The translations under genes and the position numbers were made by a program. Below are positions 21,211-32,038 of a DNA stretch of 64,000 nt, piece by piece. Source of the DNA: Macquaria australasica (taxonomy: Eukaryota > Chordata > Actinopteri > Centrarchiformes > Percichthyidae); NCBI GenBank assembly GCA_005408345.1, contig SEMN01000179.1, forward strand, positions 186,001-250,000, in the 5' to 3' direction. The notes below the pieces were generated by a model. It saw only the letters and a program-made list of their open reading frames with translations, did no database searches and was not told the origin of the DNA. Positions within the stretch are counted from its first letter, which is position 1. Every line of letters starts with the position of its first letter.

Positions 21211-22341
21211 TATTGTGGTACTGCACATTACCTGGTGAATACAATTGTTACAGATAGAAACAATGGCCAAACCTACAAAAAAAAAATCTCCAAGATGTAA
21301 AAAAAACTGCAACTTGCCTTTAAGCAATAAGGGACAAGAAAGACTGGTATAGACCCTAAAACTATTTTGGCATTTATAAGCATTTACATACAGAAGGGAG
21401 CACTACCAGAAAACAGTGAGAGAGGTTGATACACAGTTCTTGTGTTCAGGCAGGAGAGTCACCGCTGGAAAACAGAAACTCGGAGTGCCCCATCACATCA
21501 GTTTTTACAGGTTACAGCAGACACAAAATCAATGGCATTAACCTGTTTGCTGTAAAAATCAACTGTAAGAGTAATAAGGGTTAATTTCCTGTTTGGGGCT
21601 GGGTCAGAGAAGGACTCCAGCACCTCTCAGAGGACTCTGCATGTCTGCTAGCTCAGTGGCCTCAGCAAAAACACCAAAGAGGGCCGATGATGCAAATGGC
21701 TAGATTGACCCAAGGTCTGTGAATCAGACTTCAGCACTGGCAGCCCAGCCCTTGAGGACCCGCACCACACCATTATATCAATCTGTCTGCCTTCAAAAGC
21801 AATTCTAGCACATCAATAGCGTGCTATTGTGGAGACCAGACATGGCCACGAGGGTCGATCGATGCTCATATATTCCTTCTGTAGATACTCTCTTTGTCTC
21901 TTGCAAGGGTTGAGAGGAGTATTTACCAGTCGTAGGCTTTTCTCTGAAAGCACGTCTAATTTATTGGTAAGGCTAGCGAAGGCGATCTAACATGAAAATT
22001 ACAGAAAGCAGAGAACGCATTGACTTTGTGAGAGCTGACACAGAGAATATCTGGCAGCCAAATTAATACAATAACAATATGCAGCAATGGCATAAGAGAT
22101 AAATTGTTTCTGTGGTGCTTTTATTTTTTGCAAAAGCATGGGTGGCAAGTGGGGGACATCAATGCACTGAACATCTTTGTGGAGAATGCTGGTTGAAGTT
22201 CATAGGCAGTGGGTGATTTGTGCAGATTTTAACAAGCACATTTGTAGGCGCGGGAATGATTATTGCTGTTTTTCTTCCCTTTAGCTCACATCTTTTCCTG
22301 TAGCTGACGAGAGCAGTGCACTTGATCATTTCTGCCCACAA

Positions 22342-22354
22342 GGGGGGGGGGGGG
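22342..22354 (+). repeat. G13 homopolymer
   Basis: Thirteen consecutive Gs. Confidence 0.95.
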
Positions 22355-22643
22355 CTTTATCCAGCCTCATACTCTCTTTCTTTATATACATGAGTCATTT
22401 CAGGAAAATGTCATTTAATTTTCATCTCCATATGAATAGAACACATCAGCACAAGCAAAGCAACAGCCAGCAGACATCCTATAGTTTCACTGTTGATGAA
22501 CACTGTTTACAGGAGGTAATCTTTTTTCCTTCATCATGTCTCTCCGAAATATACACATTGGCATTTTATAAGAGATTTTTAAGGGGAAAGTGCTTCAGCC
22601 ACAGGTTACATTCTTTCTTAACAATGCAATGTAGGTGAGGTGG

Positions 22644-22665
22644 GTAGTAGTAGTACTACTACTAC
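22644..22665. repeat. Perfect 22-base palindrome of GTA units
   Basis: An 11-base arm GTAGTAGTAGT is followed without a spacer by its exact reverse complement. This is a trinucleotide repeat that switches strand at its centre. Confidence 0.9.
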
Positions 22666-23110
22666 AACTATTAATTATTACTTCTGTTGTTATTACTGTA
22701 CAGTACACATCCAGTTATTTCTTATTTTGTCCAAAGAAAACATACTCCTCTGTTCACACTTCAGTCCATCGGATGTGGACCACTATGATCAGCCCCACAC
22801 TGGCTATTCAATTCTGTTTCTTTTTACTCTATGCTTCGTTCTTCATTGAACATTTCAAAGCCTCTGTCTCTGTATGAGCACTCAAGCCACATGTTAATAA
22901 TGGAAAACTTTGACTTTGTATTGTGTAATAAGGCATGCCTGCTGAGCCTGGTGTCAGAGGGGAAACTTTTCGAGAGATGGTTTCTTCAAATAAGTAATAC
23001 TTGCCCTCAAATTACAAATCAATAAGAATGTACTCACTAGAAAAAAATGACAGAGTTGATTGTCAGTTGTTCAAACAGCTTAAAATGACCCCACTATGGT
23101 TGCGTTTTTC

Positions 23111-23566
23111 CCATAGACTATATATAAAGATGGACGACACGTCTCCACTTCCTCAAACTGTACAAAGATTAAGCCAAAATATCATGGATACGGGAGCTGC
23201 CATCTTGCGCTGGTGACGTCATTTGGGGCCAGAGTCTGCACAGTATCGCGGTCCCGCCCATACACACACCGGAACCAATCGCAAGCACACCACAAGTTGT
23301 CAATCATGACACACCCCCATTTTATAGCATCAAATAACGAATTAAAACCAAACTTATCAGAAAAATGAACTCTTGAACAAACATCAGCGTGATAAGAACT
23401 ACCTAAAATGACAGAAACCATCTTTGGTAAAATTTTATTTGACGTGTACTTTGATTTTTTTGTTTGGCCTGTACTGCAGCCAACCACCGGGAGGCGATGA
23501 AGATGTTGTGGCTTCACTTTTGGGGAGCTGTCATGTCGTACAGCTTTATATATATACAGTCTATGG
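23111..23566. mobile_element. Foldback MITE, CCATAGACTGTATATAAAGATGGACGAC type
   Basis: The left end CCATAGACTATATATAAAGA followed by TGGACGACACG is mirrored at the right by CATGTCGTACAGC, TTTATATATATACAG and TCTATGG. The family is widespread in fish. The core includes GCTGCCATCTTGCGCTGGTG and CAACCACCGGGAGGCGATG. The minus-strand open frame at 23182-23655 lies almost wholly inside the element and is not a gene. Confidence 0.85.
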
Positions 23567-23833
23567 TGACTGTCTGGTTGAGAGACTGCCCTCCTGACAA
23601 CAACCCATAAAGAAAGCAAAGAAGGAAGTAGTATGACATTCTTATACTGCCACAAAAATTCTTACAGAGGAGGTCAGGAGAGATGGATGGGTGTATGTAC
23701 TGTCCAACCTTGACACCAGAGGCAGACCCACTCTGTCTGCTTCCAACAATCAACAATGGTTTCTTTTTACCACAAAGACATATTTGACATAAGATATTTC
23801 TCTAACTTTAAAGCTAATGTTATTAATCATTTT

Positions 23834-23890
23834 TAATAATAATAATAATAATAATAACAACTTGCATTTATATAGCACCTTTCAGGGGAC
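23834..23890 (-). mobile_element. LINE/SINE 3' tail on the minus strand with (TTA)n
   Basis: On the minus strand the phrase GAAAGGTGCTATATAAATGC runs into AAGTTGTTATTATTATT. This is the usual end of a fish L2/CR1-type retroposon or a SINE that borrows its tail. Only the tail is recognisable. Confidence 0.65.
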
Positions 23891-24064
23891 TCAAGGACCC
23901 ATGTCCATTTGGTGGCATTAGTTCATAACAAGCAAGAAAAGACACACGTTGGACATGTTATGGCTTTATAAATGGGTTATGGTTAACATAATAGCAAACT
24001 GTTACACAACCAGCAAACACGGAGCAGCATTAAGCCGCGAAGGTCCGCATGCACATGGGCAGCA

Positions 24065-24397
24065 TTAGTATTCGTTTTTAAGGTACAGACACACAAATAT
24101 TCTTGATAAGCAGTCACACACACCATTTCCTTTTTTGGCTTTTACTTGTTGTTCAGCCACATACAACAAAGGAGCTCTTCCTCTTGCTGTTGTGAGGTCG
24201 CCAACACGTTGTCTAGTGCGCGTGTGTGGAACGCGTCGCATACGCAGACCTCTGATTGCAGAATGTCTGACCGGGGCACTTAGAAGATCCCAGACTACAA
24301 GGACACCGACAATGCCACTCTGGTGATTTAACTCAGAGAATACCCAACAAGTTCTTTGGTAAAGAGAAGGAGCAGAGACATGAGTTTCAAATTCCAA
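24065..24397 (-). CDS. Open frame of unknown meaning (110 codons)
   Basis: The predicted peptide has an Arg-rich middle (GLRMRRVPHTRTRQR) followed by a Lys-rich stretch, and no domain I recognise. It lies at the downstream (minus-strand) end of the unclassified block, after a possible poly(A) signal, which argues against it being the main frame of that element. It is equally likely to be chance. I list it because the basic composition differs from the low-complexity frames around it. Confidence 0.12.
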   Translation of the reverse strand: MEFETHVSAPSLYQRTCWVFSELNHQSGIVGVLVVWDLLSAPVRHSAIRGLRMRRVPHTRTRQRVGDLTTARGRAPLLYVAEQQVKAKKGNGVCDCLSRIFVCLYLKNEY

Positions 24398-25410
24398 AAT
24401 AGAATCAATTTATTAAAATGTGAAAGAGTCACTGTTTGATGCTTTGGTTGGAAAAGCAAACCAGGTTAGAAAAAAATAGATTTCTTTATTACAAAATATG
24501 TTGTTAAATATTACTACCCTGGCAATATTACCAGTAGGGGAGGGTGCCAGGGAGGCCCACAGAAAGAGGGGAGTAAGGGGAAGGTTCCAGTGTACTTCAC
24601 CATGCACACAGTAGATTACATTCACACTGCAAGACAAAAAGGTACATGGGGTTATGAAGACACAGCAAAATAACATGCAATAGAAAACCCAAGGAAAAGG
24701 GAAACCTCCACGCAGTAGCCAACCACCTGCAAGAATATAGCAGCCCAACCGTCCTGTTACATGGCAAAAAGCAAGAAACCAGGCAATATAGACCCCCCTT
24801 GGTATTTACAAGCACAGCAGTTGGTTTAGCAGAAAATAAAATAAAAGCCCTCCTTTACAACAAGTAGCTTATGCTGGAGTTTAGGCCACCACTTAAAAAA
24901 ATTAACAGGAGTAAATCAGCAATAACCAAGAATACAGAGGCTAGCTGGGCAAGCCTTGAGGGTAGGAAGTAACCAAAATAAAACACAAAAAAAACTATGC
25001 AAGAGGTAACCAAAGGTAGGGAAATTAGGTAAGGGAACTAACTAAAGGACAAAAAGAGCAGTGGCAACAGAGCTGCTCCAAACAGGGCAATAGAACACAA
25101 TATTAAATATAATATTTATCACAGTGAGGAAAAAACAACCAGGAAGCTATTGTTGAATAACCGTCACAAAATACAGCAGAGCTAGGTCATACAGGAAGCC
25201 AACACCATGTTCCTTATTCCTATCACGAGATGCGTACATTATTACTCATGATATGTAAACAAGCTACGAGTAGAAACATCAAAGAATGGCCAGCCTTGGA
25301 GCCGTGAGCTACGGTGACCAACCAATCGGCCCTCGTATGATCATCTGACACGCATCCTACTCTGTTCTCCTCACATAGTGCTATACAAGTGTAACGGTTG
25401 AAAGCTAGCG

Positions 25411-25438
25411 CTACCTCCAGCTACCTCCAGCTACCTCC
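25411..25438 (+). repeat. Three tandem copies of CTACCTCCAG
   Basis: A 10-base unit is repeated nearly three times with only the last two bases of the third copy differing. Confidence 0.9.
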
Positions 25439-25620
25439 GGTCTCACAGCAAACAGCGCTTGGAAAGATGCCAAGGAAATACTTAACATGCGCAGTAACAT
25501 CTACAAGAAAAACAGGTCAGGCGCATATCATAGTCTGATGGTTATCTCCCTCAAAAGCAGCAACAAGGTCAGGAAAGAGCGAGGCGACCTCCCACCTAGC
25601 AGCGCAGACTTTTCAATTTT

Positions 25621-25789
25621 ACAATTGCCCCAAAGGATTACATGGTAGCCATTGCAGCCCGTTCGCGGATGCCAGCGGAGGCGATCTACTGGACCAATTC
25701 CAAAACCTCTGGTGAGTATTAGTCATTTAGACCCCAACATTTGAAAAAATAGGGCCCAGGTTTAAAAAACTGGAATTACCCTTTAAAGG
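25621..25789 (-). mobile_element. MITE, AAACCTGGGCCCTATTTTT family (one end)
   Basis: In reverse orientation: ATTGCCCCAAAGGATTACA, GCAGCCCGTTCGCGGATG, GATCTACTGGACCAATTCC, AGTATTAGTCATTTAGACCC, then AATAGGGCCCAGGTTT and the terminus ACTGGAATTACCCTTTAAAG. It matches 58866-59150 and the left part of 17124-17662 in reverse. The opposite terminus was not found upstream. Confidence 0.8.
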
Positions 25790-26060
25790 GACTGCTGGAC
25801 TAGAAAGTAAACAACTGTCACCTGTTCTCAGTGATTACAGGGTGGGGCAAAACCTACGCGGAAGAGCTCTACCTATTATGTATAGAAGGTTTATGAGAGC
25901 AGAGAAACTGAAGCAAAACAGTAACGTTATGGGCCAGAAAACAAAAACATTGAGCTGGAAGATACAAAAGCACGCCATAGAGCTAAAAGGAACTGCTGAG
26001 CTGGATGAGAGTCACTTGATTTATTGTTTAAATAAAAATATTGATTAATGCAGCTTTAAA
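25782..26060 (+). mobile_element. Possible TTAAAGCTGCA-type element, divergent interior
   Basis: The right end ATTGATTAATGCAGCTTTAAA is the family terminus. The left candidate TTTAAAGGGACTGCTGG overlaps the end of the adjoining MITE. The interior does not align with the other copies, so this may be a separate subfamily sharing termini. Confidence 0.4.
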
Positions 26061-27434
26061 CAAATGTTAGCCAAACCTTGGAACAGAGAAGAAAGTCGAC
26101 AGTAGAATTGCTAAACAGTCTGTACGTTAAATCTGGTTTTGAGTATTGATATTGATATTCTTTTGATGTTTTTGCCATGATTTTCTATTTTTTAATTAAT
26201 AATCTGCTGAATTTTGTTACTTTTGCTGATGCATCACCCTCACTTTCCCATAGGGATATATTAAAAATTATATTTTATCATAGTTTCAAAGAACAAAATA
26301 ACAAAGTCTGCTAATTCAATGCTTGTCTCCATTGCAAAATAACAAGAATGTCCTTGAATAGAGAGACATTAGTATTGCAATCTTCAGAATATTGAGAGCT
26401 CTTTTTGCAACATAACATTTTTTTCACTTGTTTTATTAAATGAGTTGTTTGCAGTGCAGTGAACGTGAATTTGAGCGACTCAGCCTTGTCTCTTCACATG
26501 GCTGCTCTCAGAATTGGTTCTTTTATCTGCATTCATTCCATCTGTGATGACCTCGGACAGACATCATTTCATTCTCCATTACCCCATCGATACAGCAGCA
26601 CCGAAGGCTGCTTCTCCTTGCACTTCCTGCCTCAAATCACTGGCCTTTTGATGCCCCGCTGTGTGATGTTTATTGCACAGTAACACTGTCCGAAGATGAC
26701 TTGACCGTCACTCAAAGCTTTATGCAACTTTTGAAACCTTGACTACGTAAACGCAGAGAACACACTGTCAAGAAGTCAGTCAAAATAAATATCAAGAGAA
26801 AAAAACAGCAACAAAGGCCACATATTGCTGTCACAAGCATTTTAACCATATTTAACCTTACCAAAGAGTAGACACTGTGATATATAAATCAACTTTTACA
26901 ACAGATCAGTTCAATTTTCGTAGTCACTGACTATGGTTTACTTTTTTCAAAGCTAAGCAATCGCATCACCGTTTCAACATCAACAGTTGACTCACAACTC
27001 ACATCATGGTTGTCTCTGTGGCTTTCGCAGTTTTTCAGTAAGCACTTAAAAGTTTTACTTCTCATTTTATATTGCATTATATTCTCAAAATGATTTACTA
27101 TAAAATCTAAAAGTCAAAATTAACAACACTTTAATTTGTATTGGAAAAATCCAATCACATTTGACCTCTAAGAAGGAGAGTTCTATTATGAATACAGGTG
27201 ATGATTGATCTGCCAGTCCTATGGAAAGCTAACAATGGCAGTGGCTGGTATGAGAACAGTGGGATATTGTTGCTGGTAACATTATGTTTTACAGCTGAGC
27301 TTCAATACAGAAATGTATTGGGAGAAAAAAGCAACAGCTCAGTGCTTCATATCTAGTGTGCAAAGGAGTGGATCATTGGTCCAAGATGACTAATCTGACC
27401 TCTGATGTTTGATACTTGATTGTGTGACAGCTGT
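26061..27434. other. No gene seen; unique AT-rich DNA
   Basis: No exon, RNA gene or repeat family that I can support. Confidence 0.45.
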
Positions 27435-27600
27435 TAAAGGTGCCCTGTGGAGTTTCCGGTAAACCATGCCTGCTGTGTGCGTGCATCCTTGTGCGCATGC
27501 ACAATATACACAAAAAACAAAATGGGGACCCACTCATAAAAACATTGCTCCATAGCGCTATTAGTGGTCAAAATCCCTACAGTGTGCATTTAATGCGCTG
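27435..27600 (+). mobile_element. Short MITE-like repeat, AAGGTGCCCTGTGGAGTTT type
   Basis: It starts AAAGGTGCCCTGTGGAGTTT and ends CTACAGTGTGCATTTAATGC, a degenerate inverse. A family beginning this way is common in fish. The interior includes TCCATAGCGCTATTAGTGG. Non-coding. Confidence 0.5.
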
Positions 27601-27737
27601 TGTTGTGATAATGTGTTGCTTGCTTTAATCTAAGATTGGATGATAGCATTTGTGTTTGGTTTTGCCCACAGATAAGTTGTGCTCCGAGCCCTGTTTTTTA
27701 CTTCGTGTGGAGGGTGATTAGAGGGCCTCAGTCCACT

Positions 27738-27930
27738 GGTTATCGTCCATGGCTCAGGAGGTAGAGTGGCAGTTCAATCCTCAGCTCCACGTGTCAAAGT
27801 GTCCTTGGCCAAGACACAGAACCCAGACCCAGGTTGGCCCAGACCGGACCTTGCAATGGTAGCTCGCTGTGCATGAGTGTGAATGGATGAATATAAATGC
27901 AGCAATTTACTATGTATAATCTGTATTTTA
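27738..27930 (+). mobile_element. tRNA-derived SINE, internally deleted
   Basis: The head carries an A box (TGGCTCAGGAGGTAGAGTGG, from 27749) and a B-box-like GTTCAATCCTCAGC, but these are only a few bases apart, so the anticodon-side DNA is missing. The body GTGTCAAAGTGTCCTTGG and CCAAGACACAGAACCC is the known body of a percomorph SINE. The tail region is shortened to ATATAAATGCAGCAATTTAC. The copy is old and unlikely to be transcribed by RNA polymerase III. Confidence 0.8.
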
Positions 27931-28450
27931 ATGTCAATGTGTATATATTATGTATATCAAATCAAAAATAATGACTGACTTGCGCCCTTTTCTCTCCTGA
28001 CTCCCACAGTGCTGTATTTTAGATTTTAGAGAACACGTAGGCAAAGTGGCACACAGTGAAACACCTTATCAGCGGTGGAAAGAGTGGAAACTATTCACTC
28101 TGCTGTCACCGGCTAACTCCTATTCTACTACTACACTTTTTGAATAACAAGAAACACTGAATAAAAAGAAACATGAAGGTCACATTGTGGGCATCGAAGC
28201 CACGGGGCAGCCAGCAACCTTGGTTCCATAATGGCACACTTTCAGCCAGTGCCATGTGAGGCGCTGTTCACACTGGGCAAGATGATAGGCATTGTCTTTC
28301 CTTCATTTCCTCCCCTGACAGCCTCCCCCCCTGCTGTGCTGCACAGACCCCACACCAGCAGGCTAAACTGCCTGAAAACAGCAGCAGCCAAGTGCTTTTA
28401 AGAAAATGTAATTTTCTAAACAGCAGCACTGTATGTTTGTATGTGTTTTA

Positions 28451-28482
28451 GACAGAGAGAGAGAGAGAGGGAGAGAGAGAAA
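28451..28482 (+). repeat. (GA)n microsatellite
   Basis: Imperfect GA repeat with a single GG interruption. Confidence 0.9.
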
Positions 28483-28569
28483 CAGTGCTGGGTGAAGCGT
28501 GTGAAATAAGTGGTTAGTACGAGGTATCTATACAGACAGGGGATGAATTAAAGAAAAAAATCTAGATAA

Positions 28570-28890
28570 ATAGGTGTACCAACATAATGAATGCAGATGC
28601 TTCCATACAGGGTTTGATGATTCTAAAATTGATGTGAATCATTTGCTATGACAGTCTCAATCAGCTGATCTTAACCCAACTGAACACTTATGGGAGGTTT
28701 TGGATTGACATGATAAGGAAAATCCACAGCACCAGAATTTTGAGAAGCATTTCTGGAGCTTTTCATCCACCTCACAGAGCACATTCACTACATTTTTACA
28801 AAATGTATCAACAGATGCAGAGAGACGTGCTGTTAAGTGTGTCAAGACGAGACCCTCAATATCATTTCATGAGACTGAAAACCTGATGTA
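28570..28890 (+). pseudogene. Tc1-like transposase relic
   Basis: A short frame reads SQSADLNPTEHLWEVLD at 28655-28705, which contains the DLNP.EHLW motif shared by Tc1-like transposases around the last catalytic Glu. Upstream, TTTGATGATTCTAAAATTGA followed by TGTGAATCATTTGCTATG and, downstream, CAACAGATGCAGAGAGACG fit a decayed copy of a repeat common in fish. Stop codons lie immediately before and after the motif (TGA at 28706-28708), so no enzyme can be made. No terminal repeats are visible. Confidence 0.75.
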
Positions 28891-29232
28891 ATTTTCTTCA
28901 CAGCGATATGTGCCAAATTCCAATCCTTCTCATTGACATGGATAACAAGATCCTGCTGACAAGGTTATCCAAGTGAGCTTCTACTCACAGAAATATGCAC
29001 TAGTCCAGAACACAGGACCTTCTTCCTGTATTTACTTTCTTGCTCCCGCCTCAGACACATCTGACCAATAAGCAGAGTGAACGTTCTCACGTGGTTTGTA
29101 GTGATGCATTTTAGTTCAGTTGGATTTTTCTCTGTATGAAAAGAAACCGAACCAAGGGAAAAACACTCAAAGTTTACAAACTCATCAACTGATTCGGACC
29201 AGAGCAAACCAACTATAGATGTGAAAACACCC

Positions 29233-30085
29233 TAAGAGTCTACAGCGATGCTACAGCTCTGTGAGGCTGTACTCACACACAGCGGTGCTTTGAGCTAAAT
29301 GCTAGCATCAGCATGCTTAGATGCTCACAATGACAGTAAGTGTGTTTCCATCTATCTGTTTTTATGCCCATTTTCAATTTACGCATTAAAAAAATGAAGC
29401 GGTAACGCTCAAAATTCTAAAAAAAGTTTGAAAAAAATGCCAGAAATTTGAAATAAAAGTTGAAAAAAATATTGCAAAAACGTTGGAGTGGAAAAAGTGG
29501 AAAAGATGGCATATAGATAAAAGCAAAATGCAACAAAGTGCGATGGAAACAGACTTGAATGAATCATGATGTATATGAAGCATGTAACTTAAATGAAAAC
29601 ATCAGATCTGTGTGGAGCGATGAGAAGACTGTAACCTTCGTCATGTTAATACATGAAACAGAAATGTCATATTTTCATCACGTTTTCCACATTGTTTTCT
29701 TTTGTTTGAGGTCTGACTGGCACTCTGTTAATGACGTCATCTTGTTACAATACCAGTACCAACTAGAGAATTAGCTCCACCAACCATTTATCTCGATGAC
29801 CCAGCTCCTAATATTCATTTTCTAGAAATTCGTTGAAAATGTGCACTACATTTGAATGGAAACATGAGTAATGTTAACATGCTGATATTTAGCAGGTAAT
29901 GTTTACCCTTTTCACCCTCGCTTAACATGTTAACATGCCAACATTTGCCGCTTAGCACTAAATTCTGAGTACAGGCTGAGGCTGATGTGAATGTCAATAG
30001 TTTTGCAGGTATTTGGTCATGAACCAAAGGTATTACAGTTCATCCTGAGGGGGACGTGAACATGTGTATCAAATTCCATGGCAAA
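29233..30085 (-). mobile_element. Dispersed repeat, TTGGATGGATTGCCATGAAA family (copy 1), interrupted
   Basis: Read in reverse relative to 37955-38555. It starts TAAGAGTCTACAGCGATG and TGCTTTGAGCTAAATGC, then resumes after an insert with AATGTTAACATGCTGATATT, TGTGAATGTCAATAGTTTTG and TCCTGAGGGGGACGTGAAC. The family is typical of percomorph genomes and contains many TTAGCATGCTAA-like palindromes. No coding content. Confidence 0.8.
29340..29866. mobile_element. TIR element nested in the repeat copy
   Basis: A 527-bp insert starts GTGTGTTTCCATC and ends GAATGGAAACATG, so the termini share an inverted TGTTTCCAT. AGTAA is present at both junctions (29335-29339 and 29867-29871). Removing one copy plus the insert restores the host repeat (ACAGTAATGTTAACATG). 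The interior is AT-rich, with GATGGAAACAGACTTGAATG, and has no transposase. TSD size could be 3 to 5 bp. Confidence 0.8.
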
Positions 30086-30818
30086 GAAATACACAACTGT
30101 GAATAACATGAAAATTTGTAATGAGCCTAACCACATTCCACCTGAATTTGCTAAAATTACTTTTCGCTGTGTTAGTTAGTAACCTAAGTGACATAAATAC
30201 TAGGCACAGATGCGACAACACAATGCTATCTCACACGCTCGCCATCCTCCATTCATATGGTGGCACAATTAAAGGTATCCAGCAAGTACTTTGGCCAGAA
30301 TGTTATGTTTTATTGAGTCTCTTTTGTCTTTAATTTGTAATGATCAGGTAAAGACATCAGCAAGAGTATAACAGACAGCTCTACTTCTGTTTATGCCCAC
30401 TGGCTGTTATTAGCTGATCCTATTCATTTAATCTTAAAAAACGGTATGACAGACAAGTGCAAATACTCCACAAAAAGGTTCTGTGATTGAGTGACAGTTG
30501 GCTCCTCTCAGCCTTTGACAGCCCAAAAAATGGCAGCATAAATCTTCACTGCCTGCTGTAATTCAGTGCCATTCAATCCACATGCCAGTTGTGCCCGTGC
30601 TGTGTCTTCCTCCGCTCTCCTTTAGTGCTGTGTCTGTCCAAGCAAACTAAATAACTATGACTTAGAATGCTACCAGGCTGACAGGCCTTGAAAAGGCGCT
30701 GTCTGCCCCCATGACACACAGCTCCCTTTGATTCCCTGCCGCCAAGACCAACGCAGCTCGTCATAAAAACCTCAAACCTCAATGAACTTTTCAAAACTGC
30801 TTTTTTTCTTCCTCTTGA

Positions 30819-30820
<2 letters not shown>

Positions 30821-30862
<42 letters not shown>
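30821..30862 (+). repeat. (AC)21 microsatellite
   Basis: Uninterrupted AC repeat of 42 bases. Confidence 0.98.
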
Positions 30863-30864
<2 letters not shown>

Positions 30865-30929
30865 CTTGTTCTCCCTCTCTGCATTGCTCCATTGCATTTT
30901 TGCAAATTTTCTCTCTTTTCTTCCCTAAT

Positions 30930-30951
30930 CCCCCCCCTCCCCCCCCCCCCC
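30930..30951 (+). repeat. C-rich run with one T
   Basis: Twenty-two bases, all C except a single T. Confidence 0.9.
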
Positions 30952-32038
30952 ACATGCTCCCTATTGGTTTTTCTTGTCTGTCTCTTGATTTGGCTTAATG
31001 ACGACATCTGACACAGTATAGTAATCAACTGAAATGATTCCCCCTGCGGCTCCTGACAGACGCAGAGAGGAAACTGGTATCAGCAGATGACGATTGGCAG
31101 CTTTTCCATTTGCATATCGTCTGTTTAACTTTCTGTGCCAGACTTTACAACAGGGGAATATGTACAGGCAGCGGGGGAACCATATTCTGAATATTTTGTC
31201 ACCTGACTGACGGAAACAGATTCAGTGAAGCACAGTGCGTTTATCCCCATGCTGCCTGAAAGTAAGTTGCCATTTCTTATGTAACTGCCTGAAAAGGTAA
31301 ACCATACTGTACTGTGATACTGAAGAAACACGTGACAGTCAAATCCATTAGCAATCGGACTGTATGACATCTGGGAATTTTCTCTGCTTGTTGACATCAG
31401 CATAGACTTTCTCTGTTTATGACTTATTCATTTTACATGGTGGTAGAATACTATTGGAATGGAAAATATGCTTCTGTATGTGAGGTATCTACTCTTGAGG
31501 GGGACATGCAGAGATGGCTAATGCTGCTATTTATATCAGATGCACCTTCTTCAAACCAAGCAGCCCTCAGCAAGCATCCACCTTGCTGAACAGTCCATCA
31601 GCACAACACTGCTGCAGCTGAATGACCTCTGACTTCCCTGTGGAGCAGCGCCCGTACAGTATGCATTTACTAGTAAACCTATTGCTGCAGTGCAGGGTTG
31701 ATGTCACATTTGTGTGATTCTATATTTCACTTTGTGTCACTTTATCTCTGTCCCTTTCTGAGACCAAATGACCCATCTACACTGACTCAAACTGTTGCAT
31801 ATAATGTACATTTTGAGCTTTCTTGTGTTTCTATGACTAATATTTAATTATGACTGTCTTGATCATGGGCACTTGAGCTGCGTTAATACTTGCTCCTGGT
31901 CTTGATACTGGGCCTTCTATTTAACGGATGGTCTTATCAGCCATTATACAAATTGAGCTAAATTGAAGAATGAGGAAAAGTGTTCTTTCTCCCTTTTTAT
32001 GGAGAATTTGTCCCATCCATCCATCCATTTTCTTCCGC

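Larger units (their letters stand above)
21211..23110. other. No gene seen; unique DNA
   Basis: No supported exon or RNA gene. A G13 run lies at 22342-22354 and a perfect palindrome at 22644-22665. Confidence 0.45.
24010..25620 (-). other. Unclassified strand-asymmetric block
   Basis: From about 24410 to 25230 the plus strand is rich in A and poor in T. The minus strand has two AATAAA-type signals (complement near 24410 and 24488). Composition and CpG content differ from the flanks near 24170-24300 and 25290-25600. This looks like the terminal or untranslated part of a large element read on the minus strand, but I find no LTR boundaries, polyprotein motif or family match. Confidence 0.3.
30096..32002. 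other. No gene seen; unique DNA with simple repeats
   Basis: It includes the (AC)21 tract and a C-rich run. Bases about 31500-31680 appear repeat-free. No exon is supported. Confidence 0.45.

Noticed and set aside
23182..23655. Minus-strand open frame of 157 codons
   Set aside because: It lies almost entirely inside the foldback MITE at 23111-23566.
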